Source of the DNA: Liolophura sinensis
Taxonomy: Eukaryota > Mollusca > Polyplacophora > Chitonida > Chitonidae
Direction of reading: 5' to 3'
NCBI RefSeq assembly: GCF_032854445.1
Contig: NC_088300.1
Coordinates: 73,461,005 to 73,525,004, forward strand
Length of the DNA: 64,000 nucleotides
Below the pieces are notes generated by a model. It worked only from the letters and a program-made list of their open reading frames with translations, was not told the DNA's origin and searched no databases. Numbering within the stretch: position 1 is the first letter of the stretch; each line of letters opens with the position of its first letter. The position numbers were made by a program, and so were the translations under genes. This document shows positions 27,801-37,400 of the stretch, piece by piece.

Positions 27801-29796
27801 TTTCCCCTCTAACATTGTACATATAAAATTCTAACAGCTTAAAATGTTTACCTTAGTTTCTTAAACATCTTTTCACAAAAACAATAATTGAGAAGGGACA
27901 TTTTTTGCTTGAAGTTCACAGGCTAGATTATACTCTGGAGATCTGTCTAAGGCAGATCTGCTTGTTTCAGGTGTAAAAAAAAAGGAATGAAATGCATACA
28001 GATGACTATTTTTTATAAACTGTCAAAAAAGATAACACAAAAAAGCAAAATAAAACAAACAAACAACAACCAATCAATGGCCACGAACATCTGCCATGTT
28101 CAACATGTTGAATCGCTAATCAGCATGAATTTCAGGGGTTTTATATTGATATAGGCAATAACTTATGAATTGGTGGTTTTCAGTCAACCATTCCGATTGC
28201 TTTGTCTGATTAGCTACATGTAGTGGTAGATTATATGTTGATAAACTCAAACATGGCTGTGCACTGGTATGGTTCACTGACTCTCAATTGCACTTGGATA
28301 AGGAACCTTGCAAATTTGATCTATAAACCAAACAATATATGCTAGAGATGCAGATTAAATAAGAACAGTAACTATCTGTCTTCAGATGGACAGGTAAGAA
28401 TTCCAATATCTGTTGTGTTGCCTGTAACTTCATACTGAATGATTACATGTGCAGCTGACCTAAAGAAAGATGTAATAGTGAAAGTTTCTCTATACATATC
28501 AAGTTTAACAGAGAAAATAATTTTATTGTAGTGAGAATTAAAATCAACAGCAGTGTACAACAGATGACAGATAATGTTACTTTAAAATTTAAAAACTACA
28601 CACCTTTTTACTAAACTTGGCATTGACTTCACTTTACATGCAACTAAGTCTCTAAATTATACTCATGAATAATGAAGACATGAATGCTTCAGAAGAAAGC
28701 AATAAGGTCTTTGAATGCGACTCATGCTTCTTGTTAATAATGGAATTTAAAAATAGTACACATGTACATGTATCTGCACAATAACTATGCAGATTGAGAT
28801 ATTCTTAATTCTTGTAACTCATTGTAATCCAAATAGCAAATGCTTACAAACCCGATCCCCTCCTCCCACCCATTGCTTCTGTGTGTTATCTCGCCATATG
28901 TAACAGGCAGTAACTGATTTATGAGCCCATTGTCCGTAAGCCAGTCTAATTATCACCTCTCTCTGATGTGTACACTTAGGCCCCTCATTAAGTGAATGAC
29001 CTATGTTAATGGATACAATGTCAAAAATTTTACTACCTAAGTTACATGCTGTGAGATGCTTATCTAAGATGAAAAGTACTGCATTTGTGAAGAAGAATGG
29101 AGTTAATGATGAGTCTGCAGTACCTGAACAATACATAAATATCTGACATGTCAAGACACTGACAGGCATAGCTGTTCCTGCACTTTTACACCCACTCAAT
29201 CACAGTTGACCTCATATTGTCATATTCGGACACATTGGGCTGCATTTGCATGAGGCAGCATCTACCCAAGTATAATGATTAATGCCTGAATGTTCCCTCC
29301 AATAAAAGACATATAATTCCTGTGTTAAAAGGAGAAATCAAATAATAAACAAATAGTGCACTTTCACAAGCACTGCATCCGACACAAATTCCTCTGCACG
29401 ATATAGGGCACACATATTGCATTAATTTCTCCCGACAATCTGAAAGGAAAGAATATAAGATTACTGCTCTCTAACAGGGAAGTACATGTGGGAACTACTT
29501 AAGAGAACAGATGACAACTGCTAAACCATTAAGTCTACATCATGATCAGGGTTTCTTGGATAACAGGAATCATACATACCCCATATCTCTTTCGGTCTTG
29601 CCCCCAGGTAATTCAAATTTTGATTCCCATGAAATAGTCCAAAATTTACCGAACCGGTATTTGTTTCATTTTTTAATTCTAAAGTGGGTTGGGACACCAC
29701 CCAGTAGTCTGTAGCCAGGGCTGCCGTGATAAGACCGATGGCGATCACACAGCCTGCCAACGTTAGTCCGATGAAAACCTTCTTTGTTTTCGCCAT
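12564..29796 (-). CDS. CLRN: Clarin-family four-transmembrane protein (4 exons, 259 aa)
   Basis: Exons (minus): 29580-29796, 20718-20831, 15335-15520, 12564-12826, joined by phase-1 introns. Clarins are small tetraspan membrane proteins; human CLRN1 is needed at hair-cell and photoreceptor synapses and is mutated in Usher syndrome type 3. Visible here: TM1 at about residues 7-29 and the first-loop signature FGLFHG...LGARP (residues 52-67), which is diagnostic for clarins. Sequons NET (43-45), NAS (76-78) and NES (108-110) lie in the predicted extracellular loop. TM2 is about 123-149. GPVGLYVWNA (161-170) matches the clarin GP.G..LWN block and starts TM3. TM4 is about 219-243, and the C-terminus DGVMMY resembles the family ending. 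The start at MAKTKK was chosen as the first ATG before the signal-anchor-like TM1. At 259 aa it is longer than vertebrate clarins (about 230 aa), mostly through exon 2. The CLRN paralogue (1, 2 or 3) cannot be assigned. Confidence 0.88.
14830..15080 (-). repeat. Diverged SINE-2-like relic in clarin intron 3
   Basis: In the plus-strand view, CCCAGTCATGTCAAACTGAT and AGTCAAGCGAGGTAGTGCC resemble the SINE-2 blocks CCCAGTCACATTATACTGA and CCAAGCGAGGCAGCAAC of the 5840-6118 copy. A head-like GTTCGGGATCAAAC follows at about 15063. The resemblance is partial and the copy is old. Confidence 0.4.
15335..15520 (-). CDS. CLRN: Clarin exon 3 (TM2 and start of TM3)
   Basis: The exon has 186 nt (62 codons), phase 1 at both ends. 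The acceptor is a T-rich tract ending TTTGCAG and the donor is GTAAGT. It encodes VKDYALTYGMF, then TM2 (LWVGTIVMAALGIAWG...), and ends in GPVGLYVWNAIA, the clarin TM3 block. Confidence 0.87.
15521..20717. other. Clarin intron 2
   Basis: 5.2 kb without coding signal. It holds a SINE-1 copy (17908-18063), a SINE-1 tail relic (about 19034-19078, minus), a GATT tetranucleotide run near 17632-17655 and a (CA)n run near 16320. Confidence 0.6.
17908..18063 (+). repeat. SINE-1 copy with imperfect target-site duplication (clarin intron 2)
   Basis: The body, about 17921-18050, has the central block (CGTGGGTTTCC, TCCTCCCACCATAATGCTGG) and the tail (TGAAATATTCTCAAGTAC, then an AAAT run). TACTGACTGCTGT at 17908-17920 and TACTGACTTCTGT at 18051-18063 are the flanking direct repeats, with one mismatch. 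It is 5'-truncated and lies antisense to the clarin gene. Confidence 0.78.
20718..20831 (-). CDS. CLRN: Clarin exon 2 (extracellular loop), inferred
   Basis: The exon has 114 nt (38 codons), phase 1 at both ends, so it fits exactly between exons 1 and 3. The acceptor has a long pyrimidine tract ending CCCTAACAG. It encodes AVCNASFGQCFWSG through DAIDKNES, a hydrophilic loop with two sequons (NAS, NES) and two cysteines in its first 13 residues. The donor is weak (CAG|GTTTTT), so skipping is possible; skipping would keep the frame. It was found by reading for phase-compatible exons. Confidence 0.68.
21618..21850 (+). repeat. Dispersed repeat family D, best copy
   Basis: This copy serves as the reference for the family. 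It runs from TCCTCAACC through GGCAACTTTCAGTGCA, GGAGACAAAACTAC, CAGAATAATGCC and ATGCTTAAATAAACACC to GGTTGAAGAATTACAGGAC. Matching copies are at 8330-8530 (plus), about 40565-40650 (minus, 3' half) and 56410-56565 (minus, 5' half). It has no open frame. Confidence 0.6.
24793..25340 (+). pseudogene. Possible decayed coding remnant inside clarin intron 1
   Basis: Open stretches in different frames follow one another. One frame is open over 24793-25071 with NDIIKHLERICKNTKDKP at its end. Another reads DWIGQYQRLLYTRICS near 25190-25238. A third reads YRHETLAEDVNVK and SLLGKKGLLHHIGQ near 25250-25340. The composition looks protein-like, but stops and frame changes break it. I cannot name the parent gene, and chance is possible. 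Confidence 0.25.
26476..26635 (+). repeat. SINE-2 copy, internally deleted
   Basis: The tRNA-derived head shows an A-box-like GTGGCCAAATGGCTACAG and a B-box-like GGTCAAACCC, then jumps to the family tail (CAAGAAGACACAACATAC). The central block seen in the 56900-57190 copy is missing. Confidence 0.6.
26911..27181 (-). repeat. SINE-2 copy, near complete
   Basis: In the plus-strand view the tail comes first (GAGGAGTCAATAGGTGTG, TTTTTGTGGCAGGG), then the body (CCAAGTGAGGCAGCAAC). The head complement follows (GGGTTTGATCCCAGG as B box, CTCTAACCATAAGGCCAT as A box). It is inverted relative to the 26476 copy 300 bp away. Confidence 0.7.
29580..29796 (-). CDS. CLRN: Clarin exon 1 (start codon, TM1, GLFHG/LGARP motif)
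   Basis: ATG is at 29794-29796. The exon encodes MAKTKKVFIG, TM1 and the GLFHG...LGARPKEIW segment. It ends at TGG G|GTATGT, phase 1. An in-frame read-through past the donor reaches a stop 59 bases on (29521), which marks where the exon must end. Confidence 0.86.
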
Positions 29797-30307
29797 GACG
29801 ATGTCTTTCAAGCTACATGAAATTGGCTAAAACCCTTTCACTGATCGGCTTTCTTCGTTGAGCACACTTGTAACCACGGTTCTTTGAACAGGCCGCATGA
29901 GTTAGTACTGTTAAGGCACACCCTCCGATCTTTCCAGGTAAGTCCGCAGGTCATCGGCGGTATAATGACGGAAGCAAGTGAGAATTCCGGAAGAATCCAA
30001 CAGCCAATAAAATTCCTTCATTTAAGGTACTCGTACATTGACCTATGTGGCTTTATACTGTATTAACAGGAATGACAACAAGGTACGAGAACTATAAAAT
30101 CTTAACCTTGTTCAATAAACCCGTTCCGGCTTGAATGGGCAATGTCATGAAACGACATTTAGACGGATTATTTATGGTTCCAATTGTATATTCTTCATTC
30201 AGTTAACATCCTAAATATTTTAAACTAAAATCTGTTGAATGTTCATCTTCCACAGACAGTGAGGAACGAACTAGGGCTCGTCCCTGGGATTATGGTAAAC
30301 GTGAAAA
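29797..30307. promoter_or_regulatory. Shared intergenic promoter of clarin (-) and BRD8 (+)
   Basis: Only 511 bp separate the two start codons, so both 5' UTRs and core promoters must lie here unless there are unseen non-coding exons. A CCAAT motif is present at about 30003-30007 (in AGCCAATAAAA). No TATA box at a convincing position was identified. Co-regulation of the two genes is an inference from distance only. Confidence 0.55.
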
Positions 30308-33300
30308 ATGGCGACGTCCAGTAAGTACGACTGGAAACCATCGATTATCAAGCTTTCTCTTAAACTTCCCAGTCTTTCAGAGTTGTAGAAAAAATTTAGT
30401 TGATTATCGAAATTGATGACACACAATGGTTTGCTCCGAGTGGCCATTTTTGTAAATCCGCGAAGAAAAATGTTTTCTTGTCAGCCACATTTGCCCTGTT
30501 CTTTATCTTTGCAACAACAACACGTAAAATCAGCTGAGTGAAAAGCAGATTCTTCATTGAATAATCCAGATCGGCATTTCAGCCAAATTCAGGAGTTCAC
30601 ACAAGCATGGACGAGGCAGCGTGGGTGCTCTCGCAAACAATGAGGGCTAAGAGGTGTGATATTACGATATTTGCTAGACTGAATATACATCATTTCACAG
30701 GGTAAATTGACTAAACGGTGCCACTAGCAGCTACCATAAATCTTGTCTTGTAGCTGTGTTTGTGTGCGAGAGCGCCCTATATCTTTATCTCGCCTAAACC
30801 TGCTTAAACGTGTGAGACTCCTGACATGCCGGTTTGACTTATAATAAACCGTTTGCATTTCAAGATAAGCACCACTACTCTCACCACAACATAGCAGCCG
30901 TGGTCAAAGCACCCAGTCTCAATAGCGGACAGTGACATTTGAAGTTTGAGGCTGGAGCGGCTTTCCATGACCAATAAAATGGCAACATTTGAAAGTAACA
31001 TTAGCTTCTCGGCATTTTCAGTTTCTCTATTGTTCTTATTGTAGAATTTCTAAAATACGGACATTTAATGTAGTAAGCCTGCTGCTGGTAAGTTAAAGCA
31101 TAGGCTGTTGAGTAAAAACTAGCACAGAGCTCCTGTGTACTAGCTGTCAGATATTTCAACTAAGAAAGTTGTGGCGGTTCGAAATGAAAATGTGGCTTGT
31201 TGACGTCACTCGACCACATAACAGCGTTTCATTAATAGACTCCTAGTCTCCTTCACGGAAAATGTATTTCCGTCCTACGGTCAACCATTACAATGGATAA
31301 TGCTGCATGAATCGATGGATCAATCGCAGTGAGATCTAAATCAGACAGCATAAACAAGGAATGTGACAACTACAAAAGTCAGTTGTAGAAGTGGAATACG
31401 GAATAGCCTCTCCACTGTTGCTTCAATATTTCGAAATGACTTTCCATTTATTTTTCTTGGAATAGTACCCGAGAATTGTGTGGCCCTGCATGTCTTTTGC
31501 TGAAGTACATACTTGCACAGATATATGTGCTACAATTTTGTCAGCTTCACTTTACTCCTTAGGAGCTTGTCAGCCTCAAAGATCATTGAAACAAACCTGT
31601 AATGGCATATAAACAAAATGATGTGATTGACTCACTTTCATAACATTTGATCCTGTCTAAAATCATGTAAAACCTAGTAAGTAAAGTTTACTGCACAGGT
31701 GGTACCAGTTTCACCCCACTAGTCGCCGAGGTCAAATCTGTGAAATGTTGCAGTTGTTATAGTCCTCAAAATGACATGTTGAGATAGAAAATATGTGGCT
31801 TTGATGGGAACTCTCCACAACTATGAGGCAATGCTGTCGACACTATAGCCACAGTCATAATAATAGGTTAGTCCCCAGTTAATATGGGGTAGTGACTTAG
31901 ACAAGACCTGGTCGTGTAGTTAGATACATTAAGTGTTGAGATCTGCATGCATTTCCAACATTTACTAACATTTGCCTGCTTCAACTTTTAGTAACTAAAG
32001 TGAAAAATCTAATTTGTCTTTGCAATCCGGTTTGTACTACATGTATTTAACACTTAAGTACAGGGTCCTTTTTATCACTCCTACATTACATGTATTAAAT
32101 TTATTCTCAACTGCTGAAATATTCCAGGTTTGTCCTAAAAAAATAACTTTGTGCAATAGTGACATATCAGGCTCACTCCAGATATGGAGCCATTGGAGTC
32201 TGTCCAATCTTGGCAACATGCACGAGACAGAAGTCCTATTTTGATTGGATGAGAAGTATTTCATTAGGAGCATGAATGGCATCCATATCTGGATGATTAT
32301 GATTTCAAATGATTCAGGGGCCTCTGGTTGGCATGCCAGCTCGGCACAATGACTCAGTCTAGCTCATGCTGGCTCGCTCTCTACATATGTCATTTGCGAA
32401 GATCTGTCAGCAACCTGCAGGTGGTCGTGGTTTTCCCCCCGGGCTCTGCGGGGTTTCTCCCCACCACCATGATGTTGTATAAGTGAAAGATATTCTTAAG
32501 TATGACATATTTAACGATATTTAAAGTTAACATGCCCCTCTTTACAGAGCTGAAATTAAAGCAGGGTCCTTTGGATGTGTGGTCGGTAAGAGAGAGACTC
32601 TCATTGGCCAGTTCAGTTTTGCGAAATGGAGATCAAAACTGGTAAATATATTATAACCACAACAAAAATTATAAATATGATTAATGACTTGATACTTTGC
32701 CAGTGACTAAGTTGTACATTTTGCCAGATTCTCGGAGTTCTATTGATTTCAGAAAGATGCTTTGAGGTTTGTGTGGAAGTAAATTAATATCGTGATGAAA
32801 AATGTAAATTTGCTTGTAGAATTTTTTCTTTTTTTTTGTTGCATTTTTGTGCAAAACTTTGGCCAATTTACATATAACAAAATAATAAGACAAAATTCTG
32901 TATTTTCTAATTATTGTCTCAAATGATATCAGAGCTGAAACATTTTATAATACCAACATATTAGTTTATATTAATAAAAATAGATGCTTAACAGTAAAAT
33001 GTTTATATGCAGTGTAGTAGTAATGCATGTTCTTTAGAACAAAAACAAACAAGGGAAAAAAACATAGTTATAAGTCTGCTGCTTTTACAGGGTCTCAGTT
33101 AGCCGAGCAATTAAACCATTTGGGGAAAGTGACAGACCACCGGATTGGTTTTCACAGAAGGTGAATCTTTGTACATAAACGTACTGTGTTACTGAGCTTT
33201 TTGTTCATTCCTTTAATTTAAGCTGTAATGTTATATCTTATGCATATATGTTACGGATGATTACAACATCCGGATTGTAATGGAATTTTGTTTCATTGTC

Positions 33301-34460
33301 ATGTTGTATATTTGAAGAGCAGGAATTATCTTTTGGCAATGATGGTAGTCATAGTATTCAGTTTTATATGTACGTGGAAGCTTTAGCAATTAGTTAATTT
33401 ATGTACAAGTATCTGTGTATCTCGTAGACTTAAAAGCATTTTGATCAAGGTTAACTGGGTAGAAAATATTTCCTTTATACTCTTTTTTTGTTTTTTGCAG
33501 AATTGTGCCTCGCAGTACTCAGAACTCCTTGAGAAAGTTGAAACACCAAAGTGAGCGTTCATGATATTACCATCTGTAAACTCAATTTTGGAAAAGGTCA
33601 TTTTCTAGGAGGGGTGCAAGGACATATCTTCAAAATCTATGAGAAAGGTTTTGTTTGGATGAAAGTTGGGGCAGACTTTCAGAGGGTTTAAAATTCATTG
33701 GATACTAAAAGTAAAACTCAGTTTTTTTTTTTTTGGTGTACATTTTTGTGAAACTTTCCTGATAGTTAAAAACTATCTAAGGTAAACAACTATGCTATGG
33801 ATTCTGCATCCATTAGAACTTCAGTTGTGATGTTGTGCATGTTGGTAACTGTATTTGTTTGATGTTTGACAGACGAAAACGTGGTGACAGGGGTGAAATA
33901 GAGACACCAGGCAATCAGATCATCAGGAAACTGACCATAGAAAGAATAGAGGAGCTGAAGAAAATGGTGTTAGAGGAGCAACACAAGTACAAGTAAGACA
34001 CCTAAGTCCCTGCTGGCATGTAATAATGACATGCTCTAAATGCTAAATATGGTAAATTAGCTAAAATTTCACTGCTTCCCGCCCCCAAAATTGGACTTGT
34101 AGAAGCAGATAATTATGTTTTTAGTGTAGGATGCGCCTACCTTCCCAACAAAACACAATACACCTATCTAAGAATGTTCAGAATCCTGCATAATGTGCAA
34201 TGTATCCTTCAATGAAATTTTAGGTCATACACCGTGATTCTTTTGTAGGTATTAAAAAGTAGAGCTTTGACTTTCTTCCTATACTTTGTGAGTTTGCTTT
34301 GTTTATAATAAACATTGTTGTAACTATCGTTTGAGTTATGGCAGTTTGTCATCCATTTTACATTATATATTTTCTGTAGGAAATTAAAAAAGGAAGTGGA
34401 AATGATCAAGACTGGGCAGTGGGATGACAAACTTCCAGAAGTCTGGGCCAATATGCAGGC
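30308..34460 (+). CDS. BRD8: BRD8 exons 1-6: SANT-like domain and charged helix
   Basis: Exon 1 has only 13 coding bases (MATS, then A|GTAAGT). The intron of 2.2 kb is followed by exon 2, which continues KLKLKQGPLDVWSVRERLS. This matches the human N-terminus in layout, including the Trp-Ser-x-Arg-Glu and GDQNW (32-36) residues. Exon 3 gives SVSRAIKPF and RPPDWFSQK, exon 4 NCASQYSELLEKVETPK. Exons 5-6 form a Lys/Glu-rich helical region that includes the RKLTIERIEELKK block. The start codon is the only ATG that splices in frame to exon 2. Confidence 0.9.
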
Positions 34461-37400
34461 GTAAGTTTTGTATCAACTATCATTCCACTTTGAGATGTCT
34501 TTCTACTACAAGATGTAGTCATCTCTGAGTTCTGGTCATTATATAATTTTTATTTTATTTGTTGTCGTTCCATTGTGAGATCATCTAGTCTTCATAAGAC
34601 TTGATTTGACTGTTGGGTGGGGGGTGGGGGGTGGGGTTGGGGGAGAGGGACCCATGACCCACGATCATCTGCAGGACCTTCCCACATACGCCCACAGAGG
34701 AAGCCAGCGAGAGCATTGGTGAGAGGCTCCTGGGTTATTGTGCACCACTGCTAACCACCTCGGCCACAGAGGCCCCCCATTCTTCATAAGAGTTCTAGCT
34801 CATATGAATTATCATTCCACTGTAAGTTCTAGTTCATGTATACCGAAACAGTACAAGTCTCAATGTGTGAATCATATTTCATACATCCTGTGTGTTCTCG
34901 CTACGATATGCCTGAAATATTGGCCATGTGGTGTTGAGCCATAATCATTCATTCATTCCTTCTTTCTGTGTTCATAGAGAGAAAGCAGCAGCTGCCGAAG
35001 TGAAGAAAGCTGCTACACCGAAGAAGTCTGAGACAGTCACATCATCCAGTGATGCCAGCCAAGGTAAAACTGGGAAGTGATTTCTCATGATTGTGAATGC
35101 TTACCAGTTTCAAACACAATTCTCTAGTCAGTTATCAGTTGCTATTTCCAAAATTGTCTGATATCAGAATAATTTCTTATAAGTTTCCTAATGGTATGTA
35201 GGATTAATCTACTTTATGAACACACTTCATAAAAACTTGTTTATATAAATCTTTCTTTTTTTTTTTTTTTTTTTTTTGCTTTTGAAGGCATTCGACCAAA
35301 GAAGTTGATTATCTCCCCTCCCAGTGTGTCTGAACCTGACGACAGTACACTGGAATCGGTCATGGACATGGTACGACCACTCTGGACACTGTTCCAAAAT
35401 GTGATATCAGAAAGCATTATGTTCAGTTGTTGTCATACCTTTCTACTTTCCTGTACTGGTTTGTTGATAGATTGTCAATATTTCAGTAGACAGTGATACA
35501 GAGCAGTTCATGCATAGTTTTGCATTGATGTGATACCTGCTTTGAGCCTTTGGTCACATAACTAGAGTACTGGAGGTGAAAACAAAGCAAATTTAACCCA
35601 GGTGAGATAGGCATTGAAGACAATTTCACCATAAAAAATGGAAAATATAACTCTAAGGTTAGCACTTAATTAAGGAATTATTCCCGGAAAAGTAAAGAGA
35701 ATGTTTATAGCCTTCAGATATGATAGATCCAATATCCTCTAGTAATTTAGACTAAAAAATTGGCAGAAATCTGCATTTTGCCCATTTAGCTCCATATTAT
35801 TTCTCACCTCCTTGCAAAGAACCTTGGTGTTCAAAACTGTGAATTGGTATGCTTTATAAGCACAGTTCCATCTAGAGTCCTGCAGATAAACTTTGTGAAA
35901 TATTACTCATTAGTATGCATGTAGCTTCCCATCCATGGAAATTTAGGCTGTAAACATGCTGATCATCTTGGATTTCCTTAAATTAAATATATTGTCCATC
36001 GCTGGAAGTGCTAATTATTAAACGTCTTGCAGTTTAAGTCTTTGATTCAGTTGCTTTTAGTGTTGACCCAGTTGAAAGAGAAGTGCTAACAGTTTGGTTT
36101 GTGGGATAGAGGTGATAGTGAAACCGCATTGCTGACTAGATATACTTCTGTACTCGTTATTGAAAAATAAGTAATAAACCAGCTGTGTGGGAAGCGTTTC
36201 CTATCTAAGTTAATTGAGGACAGCTTTTGCAATGGCATTTTATATGAAAATTTATGTAAGAGAAAAATGTCAGTCCTGGTTTGACAAAAGTGTTCCTTGC
36301 CACAATAAAGCTGGCGGCCGGCGTAGAAGTGAAGTAGTCTTGAGTATGGCGTAAGATAACAATCAAATAAATAAATAGACGGAAGTGGTCTTTCTGTTAT
36401 CAGTCTAATGATGAGGACAGTAACCAGACCATACCAGGGACGTCTGCGGCTGAGGGGAACCTGTCTGAGCAGGTAGATGTCACATCCCCCCAGGTTCACC
36501 CTCTCACCATCCCTGGGGCATTGACCAAGCTGCAGGCTATCCCCGTCACCCCTGTGCCCTCATTCCAGGCCACCCCAGGGGGAGGGGCCACCACCTTGAC
36601 CCCACCATCACTCCAGCAGACCAGCCCACAGACCAACTTGGCTGGACGAGCCAGCAGGACCACGCCCCCCTCCTCGCCACTTCTCTCATCTCTGCTCAAA
36701 AGCAAGCATCACTCTGCAGAGATGCTTCAGCAGATGAAAACGGTAAGCAGACTTACAACAGTATATAATTGACATACTTAGTTTAGGATGAATCTTAGCC
36801 AGTCCAGTCGCAGGTTAAAATGTTCACACTAGAAAAGGGCTCTCAATGACTCATTTGGTTGAAAGGTTTCTCTCTCTCCTCAGCTGACTGATTTGTCACC
36901 AATAGTTGGGCCCCAGTGTTTATAACCAACAGATTGTCAGGTACTTGCCAGGGGCTGAAGTTTTTCACCAAGATGAAGCTATTCCTGGTTTTCTTCAACC
37001 TAGCCTGGGCTAGTTTAGTGAACTGGGCTGGGCCAAGGGTAGTTGGTTTAGAATAATAATTTAATAATGGCCAATGTGTTGCACTTAAATATTTTAACAT
37101 TAGATGAATGACAGTACACCACCATATATTTGGCATTTCCGTAGGAAGTTGAGCAAGGACAAGCTTCCCAGGCTCTTGCTCAAACTTTAGTGGTGTCCCC
37201 TCCTGTGGCCCACCAATCAACACCTGTAGATTTACCAGCCAGTCAGAACAAGGATGCCAAAAAGCTACCCTCGCCATTCAAAATGATTGTTTCTCAAGCT
37301 GATGGTCTGTCCTCTTCATCAGGTATGCTTGAAGAGATGGGTAAACAGCAAACGTATTGTGGGTCATCAGTTTGTAATAATCCCTGTATGTGGAATTTTT

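Larger units (their letters stand above)
20832..29579. other. Clarin intron 1
   Basis: 8.7 kb intron. It contains repeat family D (21618-21850), two SINE-2 copies of opposite orientation (26476-26635 and 26911-27181) and a possibly decayed coding remnant (24793-25340). Many short CATGTACATGTA-like palindromic runs are scattered through it. The open frames at 28819-29199 and 23197-23505 have no family resemblance. Confidence 0.6.

Noticed and set aside
28819-29199. 126-codon minus-strand open frame upstream of clarin exon 2
   Set aside because: Its composition is irregular, it does not resemble clarin, and the clarin exons join in frame without it.
36086-36705. Long minus-strand frames opposite BRD8 exon 9
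   Set aside because: They are shadows of the GC-rich plus-strand exon and of SINE sequence. The plus strand gives the BRD8 reading with proper splice sites.
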